In this document: one piece after another, positions 7,196 through 14,796 of the stretch
Position numbering within the stretch: position 1 is the stretch's first letter
Layout: each line of letters opens with the position of its first letter
Assembly: GCA_964466595.1 (NCBI GenBank)
Contig: CAYXNR010000030.1
Span: 1-25,732, forward strand
DNA from: JABDGC01 sp964466595
GTDB taxonomy: Bacteria; Pseudomonadota; Gammaproteobacteria; DSM-16500
Direction: 5' to 3'
DNA: 25,732 nucleotides
The notes under the pieces: model-generated
What the model saw: only the letters and a program-made list of their open reading frames with translations
What the model was told of the DNA's origin: nothing
Databases searched by the model: none
Position numbers and translations under genes: made by a program

Positions 7196-8529
7196 TTATC
7201 TTAGGACTGGGCTCCAATCAAGGAGATCGGCTCGACAATCTCCGCCGAGCACGAGAATTACTTTCTCTCATCCCACAACTCCGCTTGCTTCAAGTCTCAC
7301 CCCTTTATCTTTCCAACGCGCTTTTACCAGAGCAAGCCTTGGAGAGCTGGGATCAACCCTATCTCAATCTGGCCCTCCGCTGTGAAACCAATTTACAACC
7401 GCTGGATCTTCTTCAAAAACTTAAAAATGTGGAATATACCATTGGACGAAAACCGCTTAAAAGACATTGGGGACCGCGGGTCATTGACATTGATATTCTG
7501 GCTTGGGATGAACTGATTTTAAAAAATGAACAGTTACAAATACCACACGCCCATCTTCCCGAGCGACCTTTTGCGCTTTGGCCTTTGAGTGATCTCACCC
7601 CCAACTGGATCTATCCCCTTAGTGGGCCCTATCAAGGAAAAACTGCCGCTGAAATCAGTTCGCGCTGGGGTTCGCGTTTTTCCGGACAAGCGCCTCTTCA
7701 AACCCGGCAAATTTCGCATCGTATTGATACCCCGCGTTTAGTCGGCATTTTAAATCTGACACCGGATTCCTTTTCAGATGGCAATCAATTTCCCAAAGTG
7801 CAGGCTGCTTTAAGCCATGCCTATCATCTCGCCAATACCGGCGCTGAAATTCTTGACCTGGGAGCTGAGGCAACCAATCCAGAAGCCCTGCCCTTGGATC
7901 CGCTAGAAGAATGGGAAAGATTAGAACCCGTCTTAAGCGCACTGAAAACTGAATTAAACTATATGATTCTTCCTCCTAAAATAAGCATCGATACAAGGCA
8001 TGTGGAAGTAGCTGAGAAAGCCCTGCATCTGGGTATTGATTGGCTGAACGACACCAGCGGTTTAGAAAATCCCGCCATGCGAGCGCTCGTTGCTTCTTCA
8101 CAGCGCGATTGTGTGATGATGCATAATTTGGGTCTACCCGCTGATCGAAATCGAGTCCTGCCTTTTCATCACAATCCCATTGAACAAATTAAAAACTGGG
8201 GAGAAGCACGCCTTGCGGAACTAGAGGACTACGGTATCCCCCGAGAAAAAATTATTTTCGATGTCGGCTTAGGCTTTGGCAAAAATGCCGAACAGTCCTT
8301 TGCCTTAATCAAAGATATTCAAGCCTTTCAAACCCTAGGCACTCGTCTTTTAGTCGGACATTCTCGCAAATCCTTCCTCACTCTTTTTACCAACAAAGCA
8401 CCTGCTGATCGTGATTTAGAAACAGCTATTCTCTCTCTTCATTTAGATGCCCAAGGCGTGGATTATTTGCGGGTGCATGATACGGAAACTTGTAGCCGAA
8501 GTTTTAATTTAGCAAGGGCGCTTTCTTAA
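7192..8529 (+). CDS. folKP: Bifunctional HPPK-DHPS (FolK-FolP fusion)
   Basis: A 445-aa fusion of two consecutive folate enzymes. Residues 1-145 are hydroxymethyl-dihydropterin pyrophosphokinase ('LGLGSNQGDR', 'GRKPLKRHWGPRVIDIDIL'). Residues about 180-440 are dihydropteroate synthase ('VGILNLTPDSFSDG', 'KISIDTRH', 'DVGLGFGKN', 'LVGHSRKS', 'YLRVHD'). The same domain order occurs in the fused enzyme of Francisella. In the DHPS sulfonamide-binding loop, E. coli 'GGESTRP' is here 'GAEATNP': the Thr and Pro are kept, Ser61 is Ala and Arg63 is Asn. It starts at an ATGA overlap with folB and ends 25 bases before the convergent folC stop. Confidence 0.95.
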   Translation: MIILGLGSNQGDRLDNLRRARELLSLIPQLRLLQVSPLYLSNALLPEQALESWDQPYLNLALRCETNLQPLDLLQKLKNVEYTIGRKPLKRHWGPRVIDIDILAWDELILKNEQLQIPHAHLPERPFALWPLSDLTPNWIYPLSGPYQGKTAAEISSRWGSRFSGQAPLQTRQISHRIDTPRLVGILNLTPDSFSDGNQFPKVQAALSHAYHLANTGAEILDLGAEATNPEALPLDPLEEWERLEPVLSALKTELNYMILPPKISIDTRHVEVAEKALHLGIDWLNDTSGLENPAMRALVASSQRDCVMMHNLGLPADRNRVLPFHHNPIEQIKNWGEARLAELEDYGIPREKIIFDVGLGFGKNAEQSFALIKDIQAFQTLGTRLLVGHSRKSFLTLFTNKAPADRDLETAILSLHLDAQGVDYLRVHDTETCSRSFNLARALS

Positions 8530-8548
8530 ATTTTTATTTTCCTCTCTG

Positions 8549-8577
8549 AAGCGCTTATTCCGCGAAAGCGCTTTTAT
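8549..8577 (+). terminator. Possible terminator for folB-folKP
   Basis: Two copies of AAGCGCTT (8549-8556 and 8566-8573) can pair with a nine-base loop and run into TTTTATT on the plus strand. The hairpin lies 20 bases after folKP and overlaps the last codons of convergent folC. On the minus strand there is no T-run, so it would act mainly for folKP. Each arm is also palindromic by itself. Confidence 0.5.
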
Positions 8578-9820
8578 TACGGCATTGCGCCACCACATGA
8601 AAAGAGCCAAAAATAAGTAGTCGATCATTTTCTCTAGTCACTGAACGCGCTGCTTGCTGTGCTTCTTGGATTGAAGCATAAAAATAAACTGAAGTTATTT
8701 TTTCTGCTTCAAAGGCCTTTTTCAATTTTTCCTGGCTTGCCCCGCGAGCAACTTGAAGTGGTGCAACATGCCATTCGTCTATCTGATTTTTTATTTCGCG
8801 CAAACTGCCGCTCAGGTCTTTATCTGCTAACATAGAAAAAACAGCATGCGTCCTTCCTAAACAACTTAGTTTTTGAAGTCGTTTTGCTAAAAAAGCTACA
8901 GCAGCTGGATTATGGGCAACATCAACAATCTCTGTGATCAAGTTCTCTTTGATCTCAATTCGTCCGGGAAGAGAAACTGTTTTCAGTCCTTGATGAATAC
9001 TTGCTTCAGAAACGGCAAGCCTTTCTTCTAAGACTTCGATTACCATGAGTGCCGTCGCGAGATTTTGACAAGCCAGCTGTGAAAAAGGCAGGTGAAAATA
9101 AGCCCTCTTTTTCCCCCGCCAATTCCAGGAATTATTTTCTTCCGAATAATAAAAATCCCGACCCTGACAATAAAAAGGAGCTACTAAGTTTTTCGCTTCC
9201 TCTTCTAGAGTAAAAGGCGGATCGAAATCACCACAAACAACTGGACACTGTGCACGAAAAATACCTGCCTTTTCTCGGCCAATCAATTCTCGGGTATTTC
9301 CTAAGAAAGCCTCATGATCCAGGCCAATACTGGTCACCACTGCAAGATCGGCATCCAAGATGTTCACTGCATCTAAGCGACCACCCAAACCGACTTCTAA
9401 AATCCAGACATCCAAAGTTTGACGACTCAAAATATCGAGAATAGCCAAGGTATGGAATTCAAAGGGAGTCAGCAGAACTTCTTGTCGAGCCCTCTCGATC
9501 CTGGCATAGGCCTCACAAAAAAAAGAATCTTCTAGTTCTTTACCTTGAATACGAAGCAGCTCGTTATGACGATATAAAATAGGCGAGGTAAAAACACCGC
9601 TTCGATAGCCCGCTATACCATAAATTTTTTCCAAGGTCGCAACACAGGAACCCTTACCATTGGTCCCTGCTACCGTAATAAGAGGACAAAGCGGTTTCTG
9701 TAAACCAAGCCGCTCTGCCACTATTTTAACTCGTTCCAAACCCAAGACGATCTCTTCTGAATGAAGAGAGGCAATCCACGCCAACCATTTTTCCAGAGAA
9801 GCAAATTCGACCCTGTTCAA
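8555..9820 (-). CDS. folC: Dihydrofolate synthase / folylpolyglutamate synthase FolC
   Basis: A 421-aa Mur-ligase-type ATPase that joins glutamate to dihydropteroate and extends the polyglutamate tail. Motifs are 'LHSEEIVLGLERV' near the N-terminus, the P-loop 'TVAGTNGKGS', 'GVFTSPILYRHNE', 'EVGLGGRLDAVN', 'SIGLDHEAFLGNT', and 'VDVAHNPAA'. I take the start as TTG 9820, preceded by a long GAGGGGGGG. This gives a length almost equal to E. coli FolC (422 aa) and the expected distance to 'LH'. A second TTG at 9910, also with a GAGG, would add 30 residues encoded across DnaA-box-like sequence. No in-frame ATG exists at this end. It completes dihydrofolate synthesis with folB and folKP, on the opposite strand. 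Confidence 0.92.
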   Translation of the reverse strand: MNRVEFASLEKWLAWIASLHSEEIVLGLERVKIVAERLGLQKPLCPLITVAGTNGKGSCVATLEKIYGIAGYRSGVFTSPILYRHNELLRIQGKELEDSFFCEAYARIERARQEVLLTPFEFHTLAILDILSRQTLDVWILEVGLGGRLDAVNILDADLAVVTSIGLDHEAFLGNTRELIGREKAGIFRAQCPVVCGDFDPPFTLEEEAKNLVAPFYCQGRDFYYSEENNSWNWRGKKRAYFHLPFSQLACQNLATALMVIEVLEERLAVSEASIHQGLKTVSLPGRIEIKENLITEIVDVAHNPAAVAFLAKRLQKLSCLGRTHAVFSMLADKDLSGSLREIKNQIDEWHVAPLQVARGASQEKLKKAFEAEKITSVYFYASIQEAQQAARSVTRENDRLLIFGSFHVVAQCRNKSAFAE

Positions 9821-9859
9821 TTTTAAACACCCCCCCTCAAATAAAAACAGCCTTCCCCA

Positions 9860-10131
9860 TGTGGACAGCCTGTTGATAACTACGCTAATTAGCTTTGAAT
9901 AAACTGTCAATCTTAAAAATCCTCAAAGTTATTCCAGGTTTAAGACCCTTTTTCAACCCCTTGTATCCAAGTTTTCCACAGGTTTACATATGTATAATAT
10001 ATTGAATAATATAATAATTATTGCATTATTCACAAAAAAGCCACTGCTAGTAGTAAGAACAATAATCTTATTTAAAAATATATTTAGATATAATTAAGAG
10101 AGGAGGAGTGAAAAAGAAAAATGTTGGATAA
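9860..10131. other. AT-rich region with DnaA-box-like 9-mers (origin-like)
   Basis: The stretch 9821-10608 has no convincing gene. In its left half I see 9-mers close to TTATCCACA: TGTGGACAG 9860-9868 (7/9, reverse), TGTTGATAA 9871-9879 (8/9, reverse), TTTTCCACA 9972-9980 (8/9), TTATTCACA 10026-10034 (8/9), GTTGGATAA 10123-10131 (7/9, reverse). TTTTCCACA and TTATTCACA both fit the looser consensus TTWTNCACA. They surround an almost pure A/T tract (about 9985-10100), like a DNA unwinding element. In many gammaproteobacteria oriC lies upstream of the atp operon, which starts at 10609. GATC sites are nearly absent, and gidA/mnmG is not adjacent, so an origin is only a candidate. Confidence 0.4.
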
Positions 10132-10171
10132 CTTTTTAAAAGAAATAAATTTAGCCCCGGCTAAACCTTAA
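10121..10171 (+). other. Short ORF with strong SD, 16 aa, unknown
   Basis: An ATG at 10121 opens a 16-codon frame, MLDNFLKEINLAPAKP, ending in TAA. AGGAGGAG ends 12 bases upstream (10101-10108), a strong but rather distant ribosome binding site, and TATAAT is at 10089-10094. It could be a small peptide, or the truncated start of a former gene interrupted by the inverted-repeat element that begins at 10231. No family is recognised. Confidence 0.25.
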
Positions 10172-10230
10172 AAAGAGAAGCTCGCCAAGTGGCTTGGCCA
10201 AAGACTTGCTTTTTGTGCTTTGTATAAATT

Positions 10231-10473
10231 CAGGCTGATTTGAATCCCCTCCTTCCACGCTTTTTGTGGAGGGAGGGGTAGGGGTGGGAGGTAAAAAATA
10301 ATTTTAAAAAGCTTCGAATTAAAGAAAAAAGATGAAGCAATTAAAGAAGTAAGGGAATTGTGACGAGTTGAATCGAAACAAAAGTTGGCTATCAAGGTCG
10401 CAGTTTAGCTGACCTCCCACCCCTACCCCTCCCTCCACAAAAAGCGTGGAAGGAGGGGATTCGAATCAGCCTG
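10231..10473. repeat. 62-bp long inverted repeat, MITE-like, with G4 motifs
   Basis: Arms 10231-10292 and 10412-10473 are reverse complements over 62 bases with one mismatch (T at 10241). The 119 bases between them are AT-rich and contain no supported gene. Each arm also folds on itself: 10246-10258 pairs with 10266-10278 (13 bp, one G-T, loop GCTTTTT). The inner half of the left arm reads GGGAGGGGTAGGGGTGGG (10271-10288), a canonical G-quadruplex motif, and the right arm has it on the minus strand (10416-10433). No clear target-site duplication is seen. The structure suggests a non-autonomous mobile element or a dispersed intergenic repeat, placed 136 bases before atpI. Confidence 0.85.
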
Positions 10474-10512
10474 ATTGGCTTTTTCTTCACTTTCGTCATT
10501 CTTGCTTTCTTG

Positions 10513-10518
10513 TATAAT
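10513..10518 (+). promoter_or_regulatory. Candidate -10 element for the atp operon
   Basis: A perfect TATAAT directly preceded by TG lies 91 bases upstream of the atpI start. The best -35 16-17 bases upstream (TTTCGT) is poor, so it would depend on the TG. A TTGACA at 10578-10583 is a good -35, but no matching -10 follows before atpI. One of these likely serves the operon; which one is not decided by sequence. Confidence 0.35.
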
Positions 10519-10608
10519 GATAACCCGCCCTAGTTGCTTCCCTAAAAAAAAGATCTTATACTTCGCCGGACTAAAAGTTGACACCTCGAGAGCTACAGGA
10601 CCTATTGC

Positions 10609-11037
10609 TTGATAACTGTTCAAAAAATGATGCAACGTGAGGCCTTAAAAATAGTATTCTGGCAGCTACTGCTTATTCTCGGCATATCTGCCCTCTTTTT
10701 TATTGCAAAAGGCCTAGACAAAAGTTTCTCTGTTTTTTTAGGAGGAAGTGCCTATCTTCTCCCTCATTTAATCTTTGCCTGGGGCATTTTTGCCTATTCA
10801 GGCGCTTTTTCCTCCGAGCGTTTTATTCTAGGCTTTTTTTTGAGTGAATTTATTAAACTAGTCTTAAGTGCTATTTTATTTATCCTGATTGTAAAATATT
10901 TACCCAGCATCCCAGCCTTTGTCATGATGGGTTATGTCCTTGCTATTTTTTCTTTTTGGTTTGTCTGCGGCTTTCAGGGTAGTCGAAGAAAATTTGCTGC
11001 GACTCATCCCTTAACCCTAAGGAGAGTAGCTCCATGA
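10609..11037 (+). CDS. atpI: ATP synthase protein I (AtpI)
   Basis: A 142-aa membrane protein at the head of the ATP synthase operon, the usual place of AtpI. AtpI is not an enzyme subunit; in several bacteria it helps c-ring assembly. Four hydrophobic segments are visible (about residues 15-33, 38-63, 70-97 and 103-124), with charged 'RREA/KSF' type turns between, typical of the family. TTG 10609 has AGGA nine bases upstream; ATG 10627 and 10630 are in frame but lack a well-spaced site, so I keep TTG with moderate certainty. It ends in a four-base ATGA overlap with atpB. AtpI sequences are weakly conserved, so the call rests on topology, length and position. Confidence 0.82.
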   Translation: MITVQKMMQREALKIVFWQLLLILGISALFFIAKGLDKSFSVFLGGSAYLLPHLIFAWGIFAYSGAFSSERFILGFFLSEFIKLVLSAILFILIVKYLPSIPAFVMMGYVLAIFSFWFVCGFQGSRRKFAATHPLTLRRVAP

Positions 11038-11828
11038 GTGAATCAGTCATCACAGCAGGACAATATGTTCAACATCACTTAGAACATCTCACCCTGAACC
11101 TAAAAACCGGACAATGGGGCGGCGGAACTGAGGGTTTTTGGGTGCTCAATGTAGATACACTCGCTGTTTCCTTAGTCATTGGTCTTCTCATTATCGGCCT
11201 ACTCCGCTTTGTGGCCAAACGAGCGACTTCGGCTGTGCCCGGCGGCCTACAAAATTTTGTGGAAATGATCTTGAGTTTTGTCCAACAATCAGTCAGTGAA
11301 TCCTACCATGGTAAAAGTAAACTGATTGCTCCCTTGGCCTTGGTTATTTTCCTATGGGTATTTTTATTAAATACCATGGATCTCCTACCCGTCGACTTAT
11401 TACCGCGTTTGTTTGGTCTTGCCAATGTCCATCATTTTAAAAATTTGCCGACAGCCGATCCCAATGCTACCTTTGCTATGTCGATTTCCGTTTTCTTCCT
11501 CATTATTTTTTATAATATAAAAGTAAAAGGTTTCCATCTCACCAAAGAACTTCTTACCCAACCCTTTGGACCCTATCTTTTTCCGATTAATCTCATCTTT
11601 CGTTGTATTGAAGAAGGTGTCAAACCCCTTTCTCTTGCTTTGCGACTTTTTGGAAACATGTTTGCAGGCGAATTGGTTTTTATTCTGATCGCCTTGCTGC
11701 CCTGGTGGTCTCAATGGTTACCTGGTAGTATATGGGCCATTTTCCACATTCTGGTAATCTCAATACAAGCATTTATCTTCATGATGCTTACGATTGTTTA
11801 TCTGAGTATGGCGCACGATACCCATTAG
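11034..11828 (+). CDS. atpB: ATP synthase Fo subunit a
   Basis: A 264-aa integral membrane protein forming the proton half-channels of Fo. The essential arginine is seen in 'PLSLALRLFGNMFAGEL' (Arg204; Arg210 in E. coli). Other family features are 'LLNTMDLLPVDLLP' and the late helix 'HILVISIQAFIFMMLTIVYLSMAHDTH'. There are five to six hydrophobic segments. Start ATG overlaps the atpI stop (ATGA). Length is close to E. coli subunit a (271 aa). Confidence 0.97.
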   Translation: MSESVITAGQYVQHHLEHLTLNLKTGQWGGGTEGFWVLNVDTLAVSLVIGLLIIGLLRFVAKRATSAVPGGLQNFVEMILSFVQQSVSESYHGKSKLIAPLALVIFLWVFLLNTMDLLPVDLLPRLFGLANVHHFKNLPTADPNATFAMSISVFFLIIFYNIKVKGFHLTKELLTQPFGPYLFPINLIFRCIEEGVKPLSLALRLFGNMFAGELVFILIALLPWWSQWLPGSIWAIFHILVISIQAFIFMMLTIVYLSMAHDTH

Positions 11829-11860
11829 AAATTGATTATTAATTATTATTAGGAGATACG

Positions 11861-12151
11861 ATGGAAAACTTAGCTCTTGTTTCTGGCTTAAGCGCTCTTG
11901 CTGCTGGCTTACTAATCAGTCTTGCTGCTCTTGGTACGGGTATTGGTTTCGGTTTATTAGGCGGTAAGTTTTTAGAAGGTGTTGCCCGTCAACCCGAATT
12001 AGCGCCTATCTTAATGATGCGTATGTTTTTAATGGCCGGCTTAGTCGACGCTTTTGCTGCTATTTCAATTGTAATGGGTTTATATTTGTTTTTCGCATCT
12101 AACCCCTTTATTGCAGCCGTAACCACAGCAGCAAAATCAACAGTTAGCTAA
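11861..12151 (+). CDS. atpE: ATP synthase Fo subunit c
   Basis: A 96-aa double-helix hairpin protein that builds the rotor ring. Helix 1 has the glycine run 'ALGTGIGFGLLGG', the loop is 'ARQPE', and helix 2 carries the proton-binding Asp63 in 'GLVDAFAAI'. No Na+-ligand pattern (Gln in helix 1, Glu-Ser in helix 2) is seen, so it should be proton-driven. It is longer than E. coli subunit c (79 aa), with extra residues at both ends. ATG follows AGGAG. The 32-base gap before it is nearly pure A/T, resembling the A/U-rich enhancer that raises atpE translation in E. coli. Confidence 0.96.
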   Translation: MENLALVSGLSALAAGLLISLAALGTGIGFGLLGGKFLEGVARQPELAPILMMRMFLMAGLVDAFAAISIVMGLYLFFASNPFIAAVTTAAKSTVS

Positions 12152-12164
12152 ACGAGGACGAACA

Positions 12165-12635
12165 ATGAATATTAATGCCACGCTACTTGGCCAACTGATC
12201 ACCTTTGCCATTTTGGTGTGGTTTACCATGCGCTACGTTTGGCCTCCCATCATGAAGGCTATGCATGAGCGTGAAGTAAAAATTGCTGCTGGTTTAGAAG
12301 CTGCAGAGCGTAATAAAAAAGAACTCGAATTTGGCGAGCACAAGGTGATGACTATGATTCATGAAGCCAAGATTCAGGCTACTCAAATTATCGACCAAGC
12401 GAATAAGCGTTCTGCTCTTTTACTTGATGAAGCGAAAGAACAAGCAAGAGAAGAACAAAAACGCATTATTGCTTTAGCGCAGGAAGAAATTACACGTGAA
12501 GTCAATCAAGCCAAAGAAAAACTAAAAAAACAAGTGGCAAGCTTGGCTATAGCCGGTGCTGAAAAGCTGGTTCGTCATAATCTCGATAGTACAAAACAAA
12601 TGGCTCTTTTAGATGAGTTTGTAGCTTTAATTTAA
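12165..12635 (+). CDS. atpF: ATP synthase Fo subunit b
   Basis: A 156-aa stator subunit, the same length as E. coli b. One N-terminal membrane helix (about residues 5-27, 'LLGQLITFAILVWFTMRYVW') is followed by a long charged coiled coil rich in Lys, Glu and Ala to the end. The 'WPP' after the helix is typical. ATG 12165 has GAGGA upstream. It links subunit a in the membrane with delta and alpha on F1. Followed by a 51-base gap holding a hairpin. Confidence 0.96.
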   Translation: MNINATLLGQLITFAILVWFTMRYVWPPIMKAMHEREVKIAAGLEAAERNKKELEFGEHKVMTMIHEAKIQATQIIDQANKRSALLLDEAKEQAREEQKRIIALAQEEITREVNQAKEKLKKQVASLAIAGAEKLVRHNLDSTKQMALLDEFVALI

Positions 12636-12643
12636 CCCTTAAA

Positions 12644-12664
12644 AATTCGCGCAGTTCGCGAATT
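12644..12664 (+). other. Intercistronic hairpin, atpF-atpH
   Basis: AATTCGCG (12644-12651), a five-base loop CAGTT, and CGCGAATT (12657-12664) form a perfect eight-base-pair stem between atpF and atpH. No T-run follows, so it is not an ordinary terminator inside this operon. A role in mRNA processing or stability is possible. Confidence 0.6.
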
Positions 12665-12686
12665 CTGCAAGAGATAGGTAAAAAAG

Positions 12687-13220
12687 ATGGCAACCATTGC
12701 TTCCATTGCTCGGCCTTATGCACAAGCTGCTTACAATTTTGCCTTGGCTAAAAAAGAACTTCCCCTATGGGAGAAGATGCTACAAAGTGCAACTGAACTG
12801 GTTCAAGAGCCAAGGATTGCCAAGCTCTTAGCTCATTCTCGGATCTCAGCGCAACAATGGTTTTTGCTTTTCTCTGAGATCTTAGCTCCGCTCAATGAAA
12901 ATACAAAAAATTTTCTGCGCCTGATAACAGAAAATAAACGCCTCTCTGCCTTGCCGACAATTTTGGAACTTTTTAAAGAATACGAGGCGAGCGATAGACA
13001 GGCGGTAGAGGTTGGGGTTATCACAGCTCTTCCCTTGGAAGAGCGCTATCATCACAAACTAAAAGATAAACTGACTGAAACGCTCAAGCAAGAGGTTAGC
13101 TTGCGCTGCGAGGTTGATGAGAATATATTAGGCGGCGCATTGATTCGCGTGGGAGATAAGGTCATTGATGGTTCAATCCGCGGTCAGTTAACACGATTAC
13201 TCGAATTTGCAATAAGGTAA
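12687..13220 (+). CDS. atpH: ATP synthase F1 subunit delta
   Basis: A 177-aa protein, the same length as E. coli delta, that connects the stator to the top of F1. The N-terminal helical domain starts 'IARPYAQAAYNFA', the family signature. The C-terminal part has 'EVDENILGGALIRVGDKVIDGS', also characteristic. ATG 12687 follows 'AGGTAAAAAAG'. Only five bases separate it from atpA. Confidence 0.96.
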   Translation: MATIASIARPYAQAAYNFALAKKELPLWEKMLQSATELVQEPRIAKLLAHSRISAQQWFLLFSEILAPLNENTKNFLRLITENKRLSALPTILELFKEYEASDRQAVEVGVITALPLEERYHHKLKDKLTETLKQEVSLRCEVDENILGGALIRVGDKVIDGSIRGQLTRLLEFAIR

Positions 13221-13225
13221 ATGCT

Positions 13226-14779
13226 ATGGAACTTAAACAGCTCAACCCTTCTGAAATTTCTGATCTCATTAAAGAAAGAATAGAGAGTTTTGATTTAAAA
13301 CCTGAAATACGTACAGAAGGCACAATCGTCAGCATTAAAGATGGCGTGGTGCGAGTGCATGGTCTAAACGATGCCATGCAGGGAGAAATGATTGAACTGC
13401 CCGACCATACTTATGGTTTAGCCTTAAATCTCGAGAGAGATTCTGTGGGCGTTGTTGTTCTTGGGCGTTCGACAAAATTATCCGAAGGTCAAACTGCGAA
13501 GTGTACCAATCGCATTTTAGAAGTTCCGGTAGGCGAGGGCTTATTAGGTCGTGTGGTTGATGCCTTGGGTCAACCTTTGGACGGCAAAGGTGCAATTCAA
13601 GCCGAAGCCCATTCCCCCGTTGAAAAAGTAGCACCCACTGTTATTTATCGTCAGCCTGTTTCACAACCAGTGCAAACAGGCTTGAAGTCAATTGATTCCA
13701 TGGTTCCTGTGGGTCGGGGACAACGAGAATTGATTATTGGCGATCGTCAAACCGGTAAAACAGCCGTAGCGATTGATACGATTATCAATCAACGTCATAC
13801 TGGTGTGAAATGTATTTATGTTGCTATCGGACAAAAAGCTTCCTCCATTGCCTCTGTCGTCAGAAAGCTTGAAGAGCATCAGGCGCTTGCACATACCATT
13901 ATCGTTGCAGCACCAGCTTCTGATACAGCTGCTATGCAATATGTTGCTCCTTATGCAGGTTGTGCGATGGGAGAATATTTCCGTGACAAGGGTGAAGATG
14001 CGCTGATTATTTATGACGACTTAACTAAACATGCCTGGGCCTATCGTCAAATTTCCTTGTTATTAAGACGCCCCCCTGGACGTGAAGCCTATCCCGGCGA
14101 TATTTTCTATCTTCATTCTCGTTTATTAGAACGCGCTTCACGCGTCAACGCTGTTTATGTCGAAAAAGCAACTGAAGGACGCGTGAAAGGTAAAACAGGA
14201 TCGCTAACTGCTTTACCTGTTATCGAAACTCAGGCAGGCGACGTCTCCGCCTTCGTTTCCACCAATGTTATTTCTATTACAGATGGACAAATCTTTTTAG
14301 AAACTGATTTATTTAATTCCGGTTTCCGTCCAGCTATTAACGCCGGCCTTTCTGTTTCTCGTGTAGGTGGTGCGGCACAAACCAAGCTCATTAAGAAATT
14401 AGCCGGTGGTGTGCGTTTAGCCCTTGCCCAATATCGAGAATTAGCAGCTTTTTCCCAATTCATGTCCGATCTTGACGATGCGACGCGTAAACAGCTAGAG
14501 CGCGGCCAGAGAATCATGGAAGTGATGAAGCAAAAGCAATATCAACCCCTTTCCATTGCTGATATGGGCGCTATTTTATTTGCAGCCGATCAAGGCTATC
14601 TCGACGATGTTCCCTTGAATAAGCTAGCTGCCTTTGAAAAAGGCTTGCAAGACTATGCGCATGCCCATCACGCTGATTTTATGACAAAGCTCAGTCAATC
14701 AGGCGATTACAACGAGGACATTAGCAAAACCTTCAAAGCGATGGTTGAGGCGTTTAAAAAAACGCAGAGCTGGGACTAG
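13226..14779 (+). CDS. atpA: ATP synthase F1 subunit alpha
   Basis: A 517-aa nucleotide-binding, non-catalytic subunit of F1. The P-loop 'GDRQTGKT' is at residues 172-179. Also seen are 'SIDSMVPVGRGQRELI', 'LIIYDDLTKHAWAYRQ', 'RRPPGREAYPGD', and the arginine finger in 'SVSRVGGAAQ'. E. coli alpha is 513 aa. Start ATG 13226 has AAGG upstream. The protein is well conserved and complete. Confidence 0.98.
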   Translation: MELKQLNPSEISDLIKERIESFDLKPEIRTEGTIVSIKDGVVRVHGLNDAMQGEMIELPDHTYGLALNLERDSVGVVVLGRSTKLSEGQTAKCTNRILEVPVGEGLLGRVVDALGQPLDGKGAIQAEAHSPVEKVAPTVIYRQPVSQPVQTGLKSIDSMVPVGRGQRELIIGDRQTGKTAVAIDTIINQRHTGVKCIYVAIGQKASSIASVVRKLEEHQALAHTIIVAAPASDTAAMQYVAPYAGCAMGEYFRDKGEDALIIYDDLTKHAWAYRQISLLLRRPPGREAYPGDIFYLHSRLLERASRVNAVYVEKATEGRVKGKTGSLTALPVIETQAGDVSAFVSTNVISITDGQIFLETDLFNSGFRPAINAGLSVSRVGGAAQTKLIKKLAGGVRLALAQYRELAAFSQFMSDLDDATRKQLERGQRIMEVMKQKQYQPLSIADMGAILFAADQGYLDDVPLNKLAAFEKGLQDYAHAHHADFMTKLSQSGDYNEDISKTFKAMVEAFKKTQSWD

Positions 14780-14796
14780 TTTTCTAAGGGTGAAAG

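Noticed and set aside
10168..10395. Minus-strand 75-codon frame across the left repeat arm
   Set aside because: Its middle is translated repeat (Pro-rich from C-runs); no family match and no support for translation.
10423..10635. Minus-strand 70-codon frame before atpI
   Set aside because: It starts at a TTG inside atpI, ends within the inverted-repeat arm, has no ribosome binding site and resembles no family; probably chance.
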